DNA from: Phoronis australis
Taxonomy: Eukaryota > Phoronida > Phoronidae
DNA length: 64,000 nucleotides
NCBI GenBank assembly: GCA_002633005.1
Contig: NMRA01000098.1
Location: 636,141 to 700,140, forward strand
Direction: 5' to 3'
Of the stretch, positions 24,901-35,052 are shown piece by piece. Position 1 is the stretch's first letter, and every line of letters begins with the position of its first letter. Below the pieces are notes generated by a model. The model saw only the letters and a list, made by a program, of their open reading frames with translations, was not told where the DNA came from and did no database searches. A program made the position numbers and the translations under genes.

Positions 24901-27900
24901 ATGATTTATGTGGTTCGTGCCCACGGTTTTTGTTCGTATGCGTGATTTTTTTTTGTTCGCATGCTGTATGATTCATGGGTTCATATGCATGATTCATAGG
25001 TTCTAAGAAGGTGCGTGCGTAAGATGCAATTCTCCTGGGTATGATTTTATGTTACCCCTGGCATTGTATTTGCCAATTTTCCCGCTCTTGCCGGACTATT
25101 TCACTTTACACTTTTCCCGCCATCCTGCCACACCATCAGCGAGTCCCCCACGGCGACATTGACATATCACATACTACTCTAATTTCAATGCCCTATTAGA
25201 CATTTACGGGTCCCGTAGAATAAGTGGAGGGGCGGGCCCGTAATCAAATGCTCATGCAACGATCATCTCAAAGCAACAGCAAAATATGAGTAATTTTAAC
25301 TTTTGAGACAGAAAGAAATTGAGACGGATTCTACATGTCGCGACAATGTGTCTATTGGGCAACTTTAGCTGTTGGTCGAACTCGACGGTTTTAGTGTATT
25401 TCACACGCTGCTAATCAAGGGACCCGCGCTTGTTCCAATTATAATATCAACAATGGTACCTTTGTCAAATAAATGCCTTTCGAGCAAATTTAAGCTTTGC
25501 ACATTTTGCTACTCTGTACCTTAAAAACGTCAATCAAACTGCAAATTCAATGAATTCTTATCGCCTTGGCGAGTCTCTGCACTGTTGAAAGCCAGTCTTT
25601 TTTATGTGCACGCTTGCGCTTTGAGTAGCAATACGACACTATAACATTGCTAACCCAGTGATGCCTCCTACCCTTGACCCTACAAATATTGAAAATGGCG
25701 GGGCCACACACAAACTTCCAAACCGAGGTCGCATCATCGGAGGCAGCGCTTCCAAAGGCGTAGAAACATGTGTACGTTCATGATACTGGTGCCTCCAAAA
25801 TGCTGTGAGGGCGGTGCCCCAAAAAGCGCGGAGCCCATAGAATGGGCAACTTCTCCTATGTTGCTAAACCGGAAACGGTAATTTTCCACGCAACATAGCA
25901 CTATTTTCCCGTTCGACTAAACAGAAAAAAACGGGACATTCCACGGGTTTTTACAGGCAACCGCAATTGCTTATTCGATTTAAAAAGCGCCATCGAGCGT
26001 TTTGAGTATATCGTCTCCCGTTCTAGAAAAAAAAACGGTCTCGGAACGCTTTTAATTTGTGTGTTGAGACGAACATTTCACCCTTGCGTTTTTGCGAAGA
26101 CGTCCATGTCCCGCTTGTTAGACGGAAGTCCCACTTTTCAATCCAGTTGTCCCGTATTTTTATTCTCGAATGTTGACAACTATGGAACAGGTTTTCCTTT
26201 GTCTTTTTGTCATGAATATTGTTATTTTCCAGAGTCCACTTTCTTTAGTAACATAGCAATCGTAAAAATGTGTTCAATGTCTCTTGTTTACAGTGACACA
26301 CGCTGCATGAATCAGAATCACTAATTTTTACTTTCTGAAGAAATTAGTATATTTACAAACTACTATGGAAAATCCTATGCTGCAACCTAAGTAAGGATAT
26401 ATCCACAGTACATTTCAAACCCACACAAGTAGTAGTAGTAATACACTTTATTCACTTTAAGTCAAAAACACAATAGATATTGGCCATTTTTTTCAATCAG
26501 AAAGCCTTTATCTGCAAATTTCGGATAAGTAGTCGGAATAATTAGTTTATCACATTTTTGTAAATGTCACTGGACCCTGAATTTTTCTGAAGAACTGCAT
26601 GAAACGGCACCCAAAGTGTATAAGTGTGGATGAATTCATGACTAAATTCTTCACAGGAAATGTGAGGGAGACATATATTCTAAAATCTTTGTCTTGAAAG
26701 GATAGAAATCATTTGAATCTTTGAAATTATTTCCCTGCTGGTTTCATTAATCATTTACATAACCTCTCTGGTTCATTTCCTTTTTTGTGATACTATTTCA
26801 CCCTTGATGTTTAGAATTAAAAATATTTTTGAACCTGTCAGGTGTAGGAAATGATGATTAATTATGAGGGAAATGACGATTAATTATGAATTATTTTTTT
26901 ATCGTTTGCTTCTTCTATAATCATACACCATCAAGAACTGATGAAGGGCTTTGTATTGACATGACTTTTAAGCAATTCGGTTGAAAAACGGCGGACTTGT
27001 GAAAAGTTCTAGTGACAGTAAATTCCAGCAATAACCAACACTGGCGAAACTAACGAATGCAAACAAATGTCACGCATACACGGAGCAACCTCACCAGCGC
27101 AAGATCGAAGTTGGCATTCCAGGGTTAGAGTTCAATTATGAAACGGATTTTAGGGTAAGTTAGTTCGGTCGAAACTTAAGGCCAAAAATGTACAGCTCCG
27201 AACGTACCCCCCACCTAAAATGGCCGCCGTAGTGAGACAGCTGACTTGTGCGTTATGGGTACTCACTCAACTGTAGTCAAATCTGATGGGGTCATCGTGG
27301 AAACCCCCGCCCATTTTTTTAAAAAATGATTGAAAAATTATTAGTAATTGAAGTAAGGCAAACATAAATAGGGCTTAAATTTATTAAATGAATATTTCGA
27401 CTGATGAAACTCATCATTTGCTCTGAATTGTGAATGTAAAGAAACGAGTATGTTTAACTAATGGACATGGGGTCAGCAGTGTCATAAAATAAAAGCTAGC
27501 CACTCGACTATGTCAAAAGCGCAAGTGCGTGTGCAGCTATTTATTTGTGATTTGTTATCATTAATCTAAAATTGAGTTGTCAAGCCGCTTTGTTAAACCA
27601 AAGATAAAGTAGTCCTCACTGAGATCAAAACCAACGAGAAGTGTTCATTCAGCCTTACAACATTTGTGCTCCAGGAAAACAGCTTCTTCGCAACAAGCTA
27701 GCTGTATTTCCTTTCTCACGAATCACAAAGAAGGACTCCATTTTTAAATGGGAAGCTCGATCGCTAAAGACTAGTCATGGTTTGTGAGAAAGAAGCGGGA
27801 AACCAACTTGCAAAAAATGACCGCAGTGCGAAAGAAAGAAGACATTTCTTGTGAGAACATTGCACGCGAAGATAACACTCATAATAATGGAAAGGGCACC

Positions 27901-28684
27901 TCTTGTCTTTGAATTATAATACATTTTCCACGAGTCGGCTCACCTAGAACCGCAAGTAAAATGACGTGGGTCCGCTCAAAATAGTTCAGTACAGGGACAG
28001 TTTGTGAGGAAGGAAGCACAAGAAGTTATCAAAAGCGAAATGGTCGCTTGGTATTGCTTCTGATGTCCGATATTTGACGATAATGCCATACATTTTTCGC
28101 ATATGACAGTGTCAGTGGTTACACGTGGAGTAAAATAAAAACCAAAATAACACGCGACATCAGTAGTGGACTTAGGGTAAATGCATACAGAGCATGTATG
28201 TGGATGACGGCAGCTCACCGCCACTACCTTTTTTTCCGACATGGAACTAAATCCTATGAGTCTATTTAAAGTTGAAGTCGGTATTTCTTAGTCTTACCTT
28301 ACTACGTATAGTACTGGTGTAGCCGCTAACATCATATTCCCATTTATCGCACATCGTGAGCGACAACGAAGATTCGTTCTCGTATACCATATAACCCGAC
28401 ACAGTGCCATTTCCAACCTCCGTGTAATTTGAGTTATAATACATACACTGTCGCACAAATGCGTCACTGATGTTAACTGGCGTCAGAACACTGCCGCCAG
28501 AACTCGAATCCGTTGCATGTTTACCGGAACACCGATGCTCATGCTGTCCGCCAATAAATACCATTAACAAAGTTTGCCATCCGCACGGAATGTAACCAGA
28601 ACCAAGTATAATGAATAGAAGAATCTGATAGTTTCCAAATCCCCCGATCGTAGCGAGCAATTGATCAAAATCGAAGTTTGACAT
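12820..28684 (-). CDS. SLC22-family organic ion / carnitine transporter-like protein (9 exons)
   Basis: This is a complete 12-helix major facilitator of the SLC22 family, a plasma-membrane carrier of organic ions or zwitterions. Exons on the minus strand are 28298-28684, 21858-21961, 21002-21165, 18943-19111, 17787-17916, 16002-16099, 14310-14530, 13928-14109 and 12820-12969. All GT/AG borders and phases agree and give 1605 nt, 534 residues plus stop, close to the usual 530-560. TM1 is followed by a large extracellular loop with N-glycosylation sites N71, N86, N92 and N103 and the family motif C112..WEYD. The MFS signature is SDIYGRK at 162-168, the hallmark PESPRW is 278-283, YYGLSYNT is 358-365, NRFGRR is 395-400, [10 protein letters not shown] is 453-462, and [16 protein letters not shown] ends the protein. 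R473 (CARVGS) replaces the Asp found in classical cation transporters, as in OCTN/OAT proteins, so substrate is uncertain. Introns hold repeats and the N gap. Confidence 0.93.
13007..13620. repeat. Tandem-repeat element relative in SLC22 intron 8
   Basis: It is homologous to 19117-19420 through GAACAAGAGCAACGC, the hairpin CAACGC-TGA-GCGTTG (13015-13029), the GGTGTGCTTCT block and the downstream AGATACAG-type monomer ends. It begins 37 bp upstream of the exon 9 acceptor. Confidence 0.65.
13928..14109 (-). CDS. SLC22 exon 8 (residues 425-485)
   Basis: This encodes [20 protein letters not shown] and FPTVVRN plus TM11 with [12 protein letters not shown]. Phase 0 donor CTA|GTAAGA. Confidence 0.9.
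14310..14530 (-). CDS. SLC22 exon 7 (residues 351-425)
   Basis: This encodes [17 protein letters not shown] and the second MFS loop (NRFGRRW). A second possible acceptor 12 nt downstream (14518) would drop the conserved Trp, so 14530 is preferred. Confidence 0.88.
14632..15010. repeat. (CAC/CAT)n imperfect microsatellite
   Basis: A long degenerate ACC/ATC/CAC triplet tract lies in SLC22 intron 6. The poly-His and poly-Thr frames in it are by-products. Confidence 0.9.
16002..16099 (-). CDS. SLC22 exon 6 (residues 319-351)
   Basis: A short exon after an ATTTCAG acceptor. It encodes the acidic/basic segment before TM7 ([17 protein letters not shown]) and ends in phase 2 so that W351 is completed by exon 7. 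Confidence 0.85.
16740..17446. other. Possible solo LTR-like segment in SLC22 intron 5
   Basis: A 700-bp stretch has ACAACTTT at both edges (16740-16747 and 17439-17446) and an AATAAA at about 17397 near its right end. No TG...CA termini are clear, so this is weak. I see no coding frame. Confidence 0.2.
17787..17916 (-). CDS. SLC22 exon 5 (residues 275-318)
   Basis: This encodes [19 protein letters not shown], the central cytoplasmic loop hallmark of the family. The donor is AAG|GTAACA, phase 0. Confidence 0.9.
18943..19111 (-). CDS. SLC22 exon 4 (residues 219-275)
   Basis: The acceptor is TTGTTCTTTCAG, next to a tandem-repeat element. The exon encodes [13 protein letters not shown] and two helices up to LLSYIW. 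The donor is CTG|GTGAGA. Confidence 0.9.
19117..20245. repeat. Tandem array of ~150-bp monomers in SLC22 intron 3
   Basis: At least six monomers carry CCACTAGG-GGC at 19341/19375, 19538, 19681, 19829, 19992 and 20137, spaced about 145-163 bp. Each monomer has a GCCAAATTT(T)ATGAAAATC or CAATTTTCAAAAT block and a GATACAG block. The array starts with a perfect 6-bp hairpin (CAACGC-AGG-GCGTTG, 19127-19141) only 16 bp from exon 4. A hairpin end with a central array of ~150-160-bp monomers is the plan of some non-autonomous Helitron-like elements; that assignment is inference. Confidence 0.7.
19989..20007 (+). promoter_or_regulatory. CTCF-like motif within the tandem array
   Basis: TGGCCACTAGGTGGCGCAA fits the CTCF consensus CCASYAGRKGGCRS across the whole core. 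Neighbouring monomers carry weaker versions. This is sequence resemblance only; binding is not shown. Confidence 0.4.
20369..20737. other. Assembly gap (369 N)
   Basis: Unresolved bases in SLC22 intron 3. The right edge is a purine-rich GGGAGG/GGAAGG simple repeat (20738-20860), which probably caused the break. Confidence 0.99.
20738..20860. repeat. Purine-rich GGGA/GGAA simple repeat
   Basis: A low-complexity G/A tract beside the gap. Confidence 0.9.
21002..21165 (-). CDS. SLC22 exon 3 (residues 164-219)
   Basis: The acceptor is CTACTGTTCTAG. The exon completes the MFS loop motif (YGRKK), then encodes the helix with [13 protein letters not shown]. The donor is TTAA|GTAAGA. Confidence 0.9.
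21858..21961 (-). CDS. SLC22 exon 2 (residues 130-164)
   Basis: The acceptor is TTTTTTCAG. The exon encodes [10 protein letters not shown] and a helix ending GTISD, and stops two bases into the next codon at AT|GTAAGTG. Confidence 0.9.
22140..22620. repeat. Dispersed repeat family R51 (copy) in SLC22 intron 1
   Basis: It shares the GGATCACGTGAAATTTAGCA-like block, the TTTCATTTGAATCCAATCAG block and the following ATATTCCGAAGT..GCCAA block with 8700-9150, and the first block with 51880-52190 and 57290-57720. Confidence 0.6.
22621..24360. other. SLC22 intron 1 interior, nothing recognised
   Basis: I found only chance frames and no shared repeat. Confidence 0.4.
24361..24420. repeat. (GTGC)n/(GT)n microsatellite
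   Basis: Runs of GTGC then GT, about 55 bp. Confidence 0.95.
24640..25030. repeat. Palindromic minisatellite
   Basis: The left arm (24650-24840) repeats a degenerate ATGAATCATGCATACGAAC unit. The right arm (24850-25030) repeats its reverse complement, and the outer ends (GCACGAGCATCGCATCTTAC against GCGTAAGATGCAA) also pair. The whole could fold into one long hairpin. Confidence 0.8.
26050..26640. repeat. Dispersed repeat family R51 (5' and 3' parts)
   Basis: 26075-26310 matches 51540-51790 (CACCCTTGCGTTTT, TTTTCAATCCAGTTGTC, ATTTTCCAGAGTCCAC blocks) and 26470-26640 matches 52160-52330. The middle block present at 51880-52130 is missing here. Confidence 0.6.
26641..28297. other. SLC22 intron 1, exon-proximal part
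   Basis: No coding signature or repeat is recognised. A small 88-residue minus frame at 27976-28242 has no recognisable features. Confidence 0.4.
28298..28684 (-). CDS. SLC22 exon 1 (residues 1-129)
   Basis: ATG opens [20 protein letters not shown], the standard SLC22 amino end (FD..L...G.FG.YQ). It covers TM1 and the glycosylated loop, and ends in phase 0 at AAG|GTAAGA. Confidence 0.9.
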
Positions 28685-28959
28685 GTTTTTCTTAATTCAG
28701 CAGAGAAAATCACAAGAGACGTGAACCAAATGCGGGCTGTTCGAAAGTGTAGAGCTATAAATCTGACAAGTCGCCTAATAAACCGGTTTACTGTTGACCA
28801 GGCAAAATGTTTCAGCGAGGTCATTGATCAGTTGAGACGACGTTTGTTCATTCACCAGACAAATACATGTACTCGTGTAAGGTGGTTGAGCAACGTTTCA
28901 CTAAAGAAATTATTTTCACTGTCACAGTAGTAGGCAACACTCAGCCTCTCAGCAGGCTG

Positions 28960-29370
28960 GCTAGGGGCTACAATACTCACCATTGCTTTCTGTACTAGTC
29001 TCCTGGGTTACAAGTCTTCTGGAAAATTTGGCTGGGTCTGCTGGGAATCTTCCCAGAAGTTCCTTTGAAATTTGCATTCTGCTCATTTTCTGATCCTGAG
29101 TTAACATTCTTGGCACCCATCGTGCACTCAGCTTACTCATGCCCACATCTTCACTCAAAATTTTAAAGACGGACCCATATTGCTGATGCCAACAGTGTTT
29201 TCCAAATGTTGAACAGTCATTCGCCTGTCTTTCATAACCATCGAACGAATGAATTTTCTGCACATTTTCACTGGAGGTCATAATTAGGGACGTCCTGGAC
29301 GAGGGTCATCTTCAACGCTCTCTACCCCTCTTGAAACAAGCTGACCACTTTTTTTACGGTGGCGTAGCTC
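28960..29370 (-). pseudogene. mariner-family transposase N-terminal relic
   Basis: On the minus strand, two frames together give the mariner DNA-binding half: an EDDPRPGRP linker, DRRMTVQHLENTVGIS (second helix-turn-helix), then after a frameshift SEDVGMSKLSARWVPRMLT and the ADPAKFSRRLVT segment that leads to the first catalytic Asp. In-frame stops follow GRP. The catalytic domain is absent. The relic lies about 275 bp upstream of the SLC22 start codon. Confidence 0.85.
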
Positions 29371-29689
29371 GGGTTTCATTCCTTTTTTACCCAAAATACT
29401 TGACGGCTCTCGTCTCCGTTATCTCCATGCTGCTAAATGTGTTATCGTCTGTTTTTTGAAGCACCGCCACTTAGCGGCAGTTGACCGTACTAATTCAGCA
29501 TGAACGCAGTAACTGTTTTAAAAGATGAAACTTTACTGTGATGAGAAAAAATTTAACATGCGTCCCTGTTTTCTTGGTGAGGCCGAGAACTTATTGAACG
29601 AGCCTCGTACATACCCTCTATGAAGCATGTCTACGGCGACTTTGGCGAAGATTTCCAACTCACATTTTTTGGTCGTCGTTAACTTTTTT
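29371..29689. other. No recognisable gene
   Basis: Nothing is recognised; a CCACTTAGCGGCAG motif at about 29466 resembles the SLC22 intron 3 monomer motif but stands alone. Confidence 0.4.
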
Positions 29690-29969
29690 AGCGCTCACGA
29701 ACACCAAAAAGTAGTTCAATTGACGTCACCAGAGACCCTAGAGGGGGGAGACGAACCACCGAGCGAAATCCCATTGGACGGCCCGTAGCGGACATTGTTG
29801 TTTCATGGACCGTAGAGACGTATAGCGGGCGTGTGTGCAATAAACAAATATGGCAACATATGATGGCTCTAGTCGGTAAAAACGCAATGGTGATTTTTGC
29901 AATGCCTGCGGCTGCAGTAACAGTTAGTCGAAAATTCGTCACTTATGCTTTTTTTGCTTCCCCACAGCA
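29690..29969 (-). repeat. Left half of a dispersed repeat split by the 3.2-kb transposon
   Basis: It matches 39385-39600 in inverted orientation (AATCCCATTGGACGG, TTGTTTCATGGACCGTAGAG, GCTTCCCCA blocks). The other half is at 33203-33335. Confidence 0.75.
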
Positions 29970-32900
29970 CCCCGGCCAACCCGCGATCGAGAACGTCCGA
30001 AAAGCGATCGAGAACGAAATTTGGCGCTAGAAGCGAAGCCAGGCAAGGTGAGTAAATGTGATGAATTTTCGTTGTTTTTACTTCCAATGTGAAAACAGAG
30101 ACATGACTTCAAGGCGTAACACATTTAGGAAGGGCAGGTAGAGGTTTAGCCTAGTGTCTCTCCCAATTATTTGAGAAAAGTTACGTTGACCGAGGCATCG
30201 CTTAAGCCGAAGGTAATTTGTATGTCATTTTGGCAAATTGCCGTTATTTTTGGCACTAAATCAATAAACTGACCATGGAGTTATGAAGAAATGACGTGTG
30301 AAAATATAACGCAACGCTTGTTTTTTGTAGTTTTATCAGAATCTCTGATTTTTTGACGCTTTTCTGTTGAAAGATGCGATCGAGAACGCAACGATTAGCG
30401 ACAGGGAACACATATTTGTGTCTGTTTACGCGATCGGGAACGCATTGTGGTGTGTCGAACAGTAACGAACTTTTTACTTATAAAACGTGAAAAAGGTTAC
30501 AAAATAAGTGTGGTGCAATGAATTAATCACATTTTGTGTCGTTAGTGTGTTACTTTCGTATCAAAACTGAACAACAACATAGCATATTTCCATTAAATTG
30601 CCATGTACATCAAGCATAATTTTAGTTTCACAAACGAATTTATTCTCATTTCAGGAAACAAGTTCACTGTTATTGTGAGGCGAGCTTCAACGAACATATT
30701 ACCCACGACGTGAAGGTACACCCGACTAGGGTTTTGAAAAGTAGGCCTACAGACCAAGCATCTACTTTTAGAACAAATCACTGAGAACAAGGGTTTCTAA
30801 ACTGAAGACTCACCCAGGAGTTGTTCCATGTGGCCTGTCAGCCAGGGGTGAACAAATTGTTGCAGCACCGAGATGAAAGCGAGTGTAGAAAATTCTTGTA
30901 AAATTGTGACAGCAAAAGGAAAAAAAAAACAAATAGCTAGTGAAGTCAAAGAAACATCGATACAGAGATGAACAGATTGACTTGTGGCACCGTGTGGCTT
31001 GTATGTACGTTGTGTTTGACTCTTCTGTTTTGTAGTCTTGGTCCGAAGTTCACTTGCATCATCAGTTCATGATCTCGAGTTTAATGTGACATTGAAAAAG
31101 ATTGAGAGTTGTAATACACATACTATATTGTGATTTTCTCAAAACGTAGTCAACATATGTTGTCATTAGCGTCACTTCAACTATTGTACACAATAGTGAT
31201 TTACACAGAAAATCAACAATATTATAGCATTTTGTTGATGAACAAGCAGTGAAAGGCATTCTGTTCGGTTAGGAACGTTGAATGCGCAACGCAGTGCGAG
31301 AACGCGGTCCAAGGATAATACTAGTCTGAAGGAGGATAATAGTTTTATTACATACTCTTCTACTGATACTACTGAGTCTGTTACAATCCATGCGATCATT
31401 CACTTATATAGTAACATACATGAATCATAACAGGATATACTGAACAAACATGTTTACTACAATTTCTCATACTGGGGGTGTATTACGTAACACTTAATTC
31501 TCTGAACTACTCCTTCACATGCACTCACTCAGATATGAGATCATACTCTAACACATTTCTCATTAATCTTTTATCACACGTACCTCAAAATTGGTCTTAC
31601 AGAAATATATAAATTTATTTATATAGGGAAATCAACAAAACAAATCCATTGAACATTTGCAACGAATTAATTTTGGAATGTATTAGACTAAATCATCTCT
31701 GAATCATAGACAATGTATTTAGGACTGATTGATAGTATAATAGTTTCTTACAGGAAATCAACAACAATATGAAATTAATTTCTACAATAATCATAGACAT
31801 ATATTTTCATTTAAAATACTCATTGGTCAGAACAATTGTATGTAAGTATTGCCCAATGACACTTAGTATGGCCGTTTAAATCTACCTAAACACTGTTAAA
31901 GATCCTTTTGAAATAACACAAATATGGAAAGAAACTTGAGGAAAAATAGTTCAAAACAAAACGTCAAAATACAATCAGATCAGACAACTACCAACCACAG
32001 ACTTTGTAAATCTGAATAAATTATAGTGACTTAACAACCTTCAGTACTGGACTTAATGATTTCATTCATGACGTTTCTGCTTGCTATGCCTGTAGAAGGA
32101 GGCATACTGTTCATGCATGGCATGCCACATTCACCACAAAAAGGAGTGTCCTCGAGCTGTGACGCAGTGTCGCATCAGGCTTACTCTTTTCGTGAAACGT
32201 TGATCAAAGATAGGACGCTGAATCGACCTAGTTCCTAAGCACGATGCTTTATGCTGTGTTTTACTATATTGGCAAAAAACTCTTGACCCATGCAATGCGT
32301 CAATCACAGCGCTGGTAAAGGTCTTGATTTGTTGTAGTGTCACTGTATTTTATTGCCACGTGGTCATACTAAGTCGATTTCTTAGTTCCTGAACGAGACT
32401 CCACAACACACACACACACACTCCGTTATGACATGCAGCAGTTGTACAATCTTTGGTTGTACTACTCTTTTTTGAAGGCGTGGGCGTTAACACCCTGAAG
32501 GACTCGTCGTGTGGCTACAATTCAACTGAAAAAAATCAAAAGCATTCAGTTATGTTTGTTAGGCTAAATCTCACTTAGATATAATGAAAAAACGATGAAA
32601 TGTAATTAATAATTAACCCATCAACTAATTCACGGGGTCCGTATTATTCTAAAATTACTGACATAATACCGTAGCTTTAACGACTATTCAGGCCAATGCA
32701 GAGGAAAAATGTACGTTCATGATCGCTTTTTGCGTTCACGATCGCCATAGAGAATTAACGACATCGTTCCCGATCGCCGTCTCACACGATACCTGCTTGT
32801 ATTGGTAAATATCTCAAATTGTTTCACAAATCTTAACTAACAAAGGTGTCACCAGGGACGATAAAACTAAAAACGTCCCACGTCTCTTCATAAGAACCCT

Positions 32901-33202
32901 GGAATTGCTAATAACAAGTAGAAATTGTCGATTTTACGAGGCGCAAGGCATTTTACCGAAAGCCATTGCTTTCTGAGCTCTTTATTTTGAAAAATAAGTG
33001 AAAGCCAAGTATTATTTCATATCCACAACAAAGGTTACACTCTGACGCTTTTCTGTGTGTAACAATCGTACCAAAGTGGCCTCTATATAAGCAGAAAATG
33101 ACACTTAAACTTACCGGGTACGTGACTGTCGTCTGCCATTTTTGGCGCAAGGTCTCGTTCTCAATCGTCTTCCGGGCGCACTCGATCGCGGGTTGGCCGG
33201 GG
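29970..33202. mobile_element. 3.2-kb DNA transposon with 22-bp perfect TIRs and subterminal repeats
   Basis: CCCCGGCCAACCCGCGATCG plus AG at 29970-29991 is repeated exactly, inverted, at 33181-33202. Copies of GCGATCGAGAACG sit at 29983, 30004, 30376 and 30430, and inverted variants at about 32719-32745, 32765 and 33150. The surrounding repeat is uninterrupted at 39295-39600, which shows the site before insertion. The target duplication looks like 3-4 bp (CAC or CCAC) but is ambiguous. No transposase is visible inside, so the copy is probably non-autonomous. The superfamily is not assigned. Confidence 0.85.
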
Positions 33203-33335
33203 AGCCACTGACAGATTATGATACACTGTAGATGATGTTCACGATTGAAATAACGGATGTTTTTGCGTGAAACTGTTGCCAGTCAACCAGTGAATGAGTG
33301 GGTGATTTGAACTTAATGTCTTTAGTGTTCCCTGC
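33203..33335 (-). repeat. Right half of the split dispersed repeat
   Basis: It continues the alignment to 39300-39384 (GTTCACGATTGAAA, TGTTTTTGC, CTGTTGCCAG, GGGTGATTTGAAC blocks) right after the transposon end. Confidence 0.75.
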
Positions 33336-33519
33336 ATTTGATCGCTTATACAGAAAAACATCGTAAATTGTTTGCATGAGTTTTGGAACTACTGATAAGT
33401 TTATTCTATGCCCATTGCTTTCTTTCATTTCTATGCAGTCCTAATACATTCAAATCTAAAAAATAATTTACTATTTAATTGCTAATTTTAATATTGCTGC
33501 ATTATCAAATGTTTGTTTT

Positions 33520-33600
33520 TATCTATTGTTTATTCTTCGTTTATTATTATTTATTTATCTTTATATATTTATTTATTTATTCATTGTTTTTATTTATCCG
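33520..33600. repeat. TTTA-rich low-complexity tract
   Basis: Repeated TTTAT/TTATT units. Confidence 0.8.
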
Positions 33601-34740
33601 CTGTTACTTATTTAAATTATTACCTGTGATCCCATACAGTCAACCTTCTAGCTGTCGTTGGTCAATAATCTATATCATATGATCATGGTATGGACTTCAG
33701 TGCATAATAAATATTAACAGTATGGTTTGGTAACCTGTTTGATAATTTTCAATAGGAAGTGTCTAAGGCAATGCTCTTTAAAAGCATATTGAGCCTTACA
33801 TCGGTGGCTACTTCGTTAGTATGTGTATCACCTTGGAAACCCCGTTACACTCAGTGACGATATGGTTTGTTTTGACACGGGTCTTAGAACATCAAGTCAG
33901 AAAAAAGGTGTCCATGTTATTTACTTTGAAGTTGGCCACTTTTACCTGCTGATGTCTGCTCAATATTCTTTGGACATCATCAGCGTAATTATTTACAAAA
34001 GACAACAAGTGTCAACATACAGCTCTAAAAACACAATGCCTGTTGTTTTTCTCTGAGGTGTGATGTTCTTTCAGCCTGTCTCAGAGGCGCTTCTGTATGA
34101 GTCCGATATAGAATTCCTTACAGTTGTCACATTCAACCTTATAAGCAACATTGCTATTGTTCAATAAAGGGATGGGTGACTTCAGTTTATACAGTATATT
34201 GGAAAGTTTCCAAAGAGGTTTGAAAACAACTATCAGTTCAACTGTTGGGTCTATGCATGAATGAGGCGAGATAATTGACGTTTCAATTTTATACTACTTG
34301 GCCCGGTGTAACCAAGATAAAAGAAAACTTTCTTTATCTCGGGTCCAATAACAGCTACTTTATCTGCCTCATTCATTTTTGAAAGGAAGTGCCTTTTACA
34401 GCTATTTAAAAAATTCTGAGGGCAATCATTGGCACGCAATAACTGGAAAATCCTAGCTACGTCACTATCAAAATTTAAATTTGTGGAACGCATTCTCCAG
34501 GCACGGTGTAATCAGCAATTGACTAGACCTCTCTTTTATTAGATCGGCACAAAACTATCAAATTTAAGATAAAGCCAGAAAAACTGGGCTTACGATACAT
34601 AGATGTAGCAATGGTGCTATTCTCACGTTTAACCAAGACATCTACAAAAGGTAAACATGTCTCGTCAGTCCTCAGATTCACTGGACAGGTGAAGTTGATG
34701 GACGGATGCATATTGTTCATGTCATTGAAATAGGTGTTGA

Positions 34741-34989
34741 TCAAGTTCTTGGATGAAAACATAACAAAGTATTGTCAACATACCTACGATAAAAATGTGG
34801 TTTGCAATCCGGTGGACAACCAGCCAGAGCCTCAGTCTCAAGATTGTACATGGAAATATTAGCTAACACTGGTCCCAGGGGTGAACCCATGGCCATTCCG
34901 TCAGTCTGGTCGTAAAAGTTATCATCAAACAGAAAAGGGTCCTGTTTAACTGCGATCGTGAGTAACTTTCGTAATTGGTTGCGAGTCAA
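34741..34989 (-). pseudogene. Penelope reverse transcriptase core remnant
   Basis: 82 residues including DGMAMGSPLGPVLANISMYN (template grip) and HFYRRYVDNTLLCF (motif C with the second Asp changed to Asn). Confidence 0.85.
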
Positions 34990-35052
34990 AGTTTAAGGAC
35001 CTTATCAGTATCAATGTACAGTTTGTTAAGACACAATTCAAAGACTTCATCC

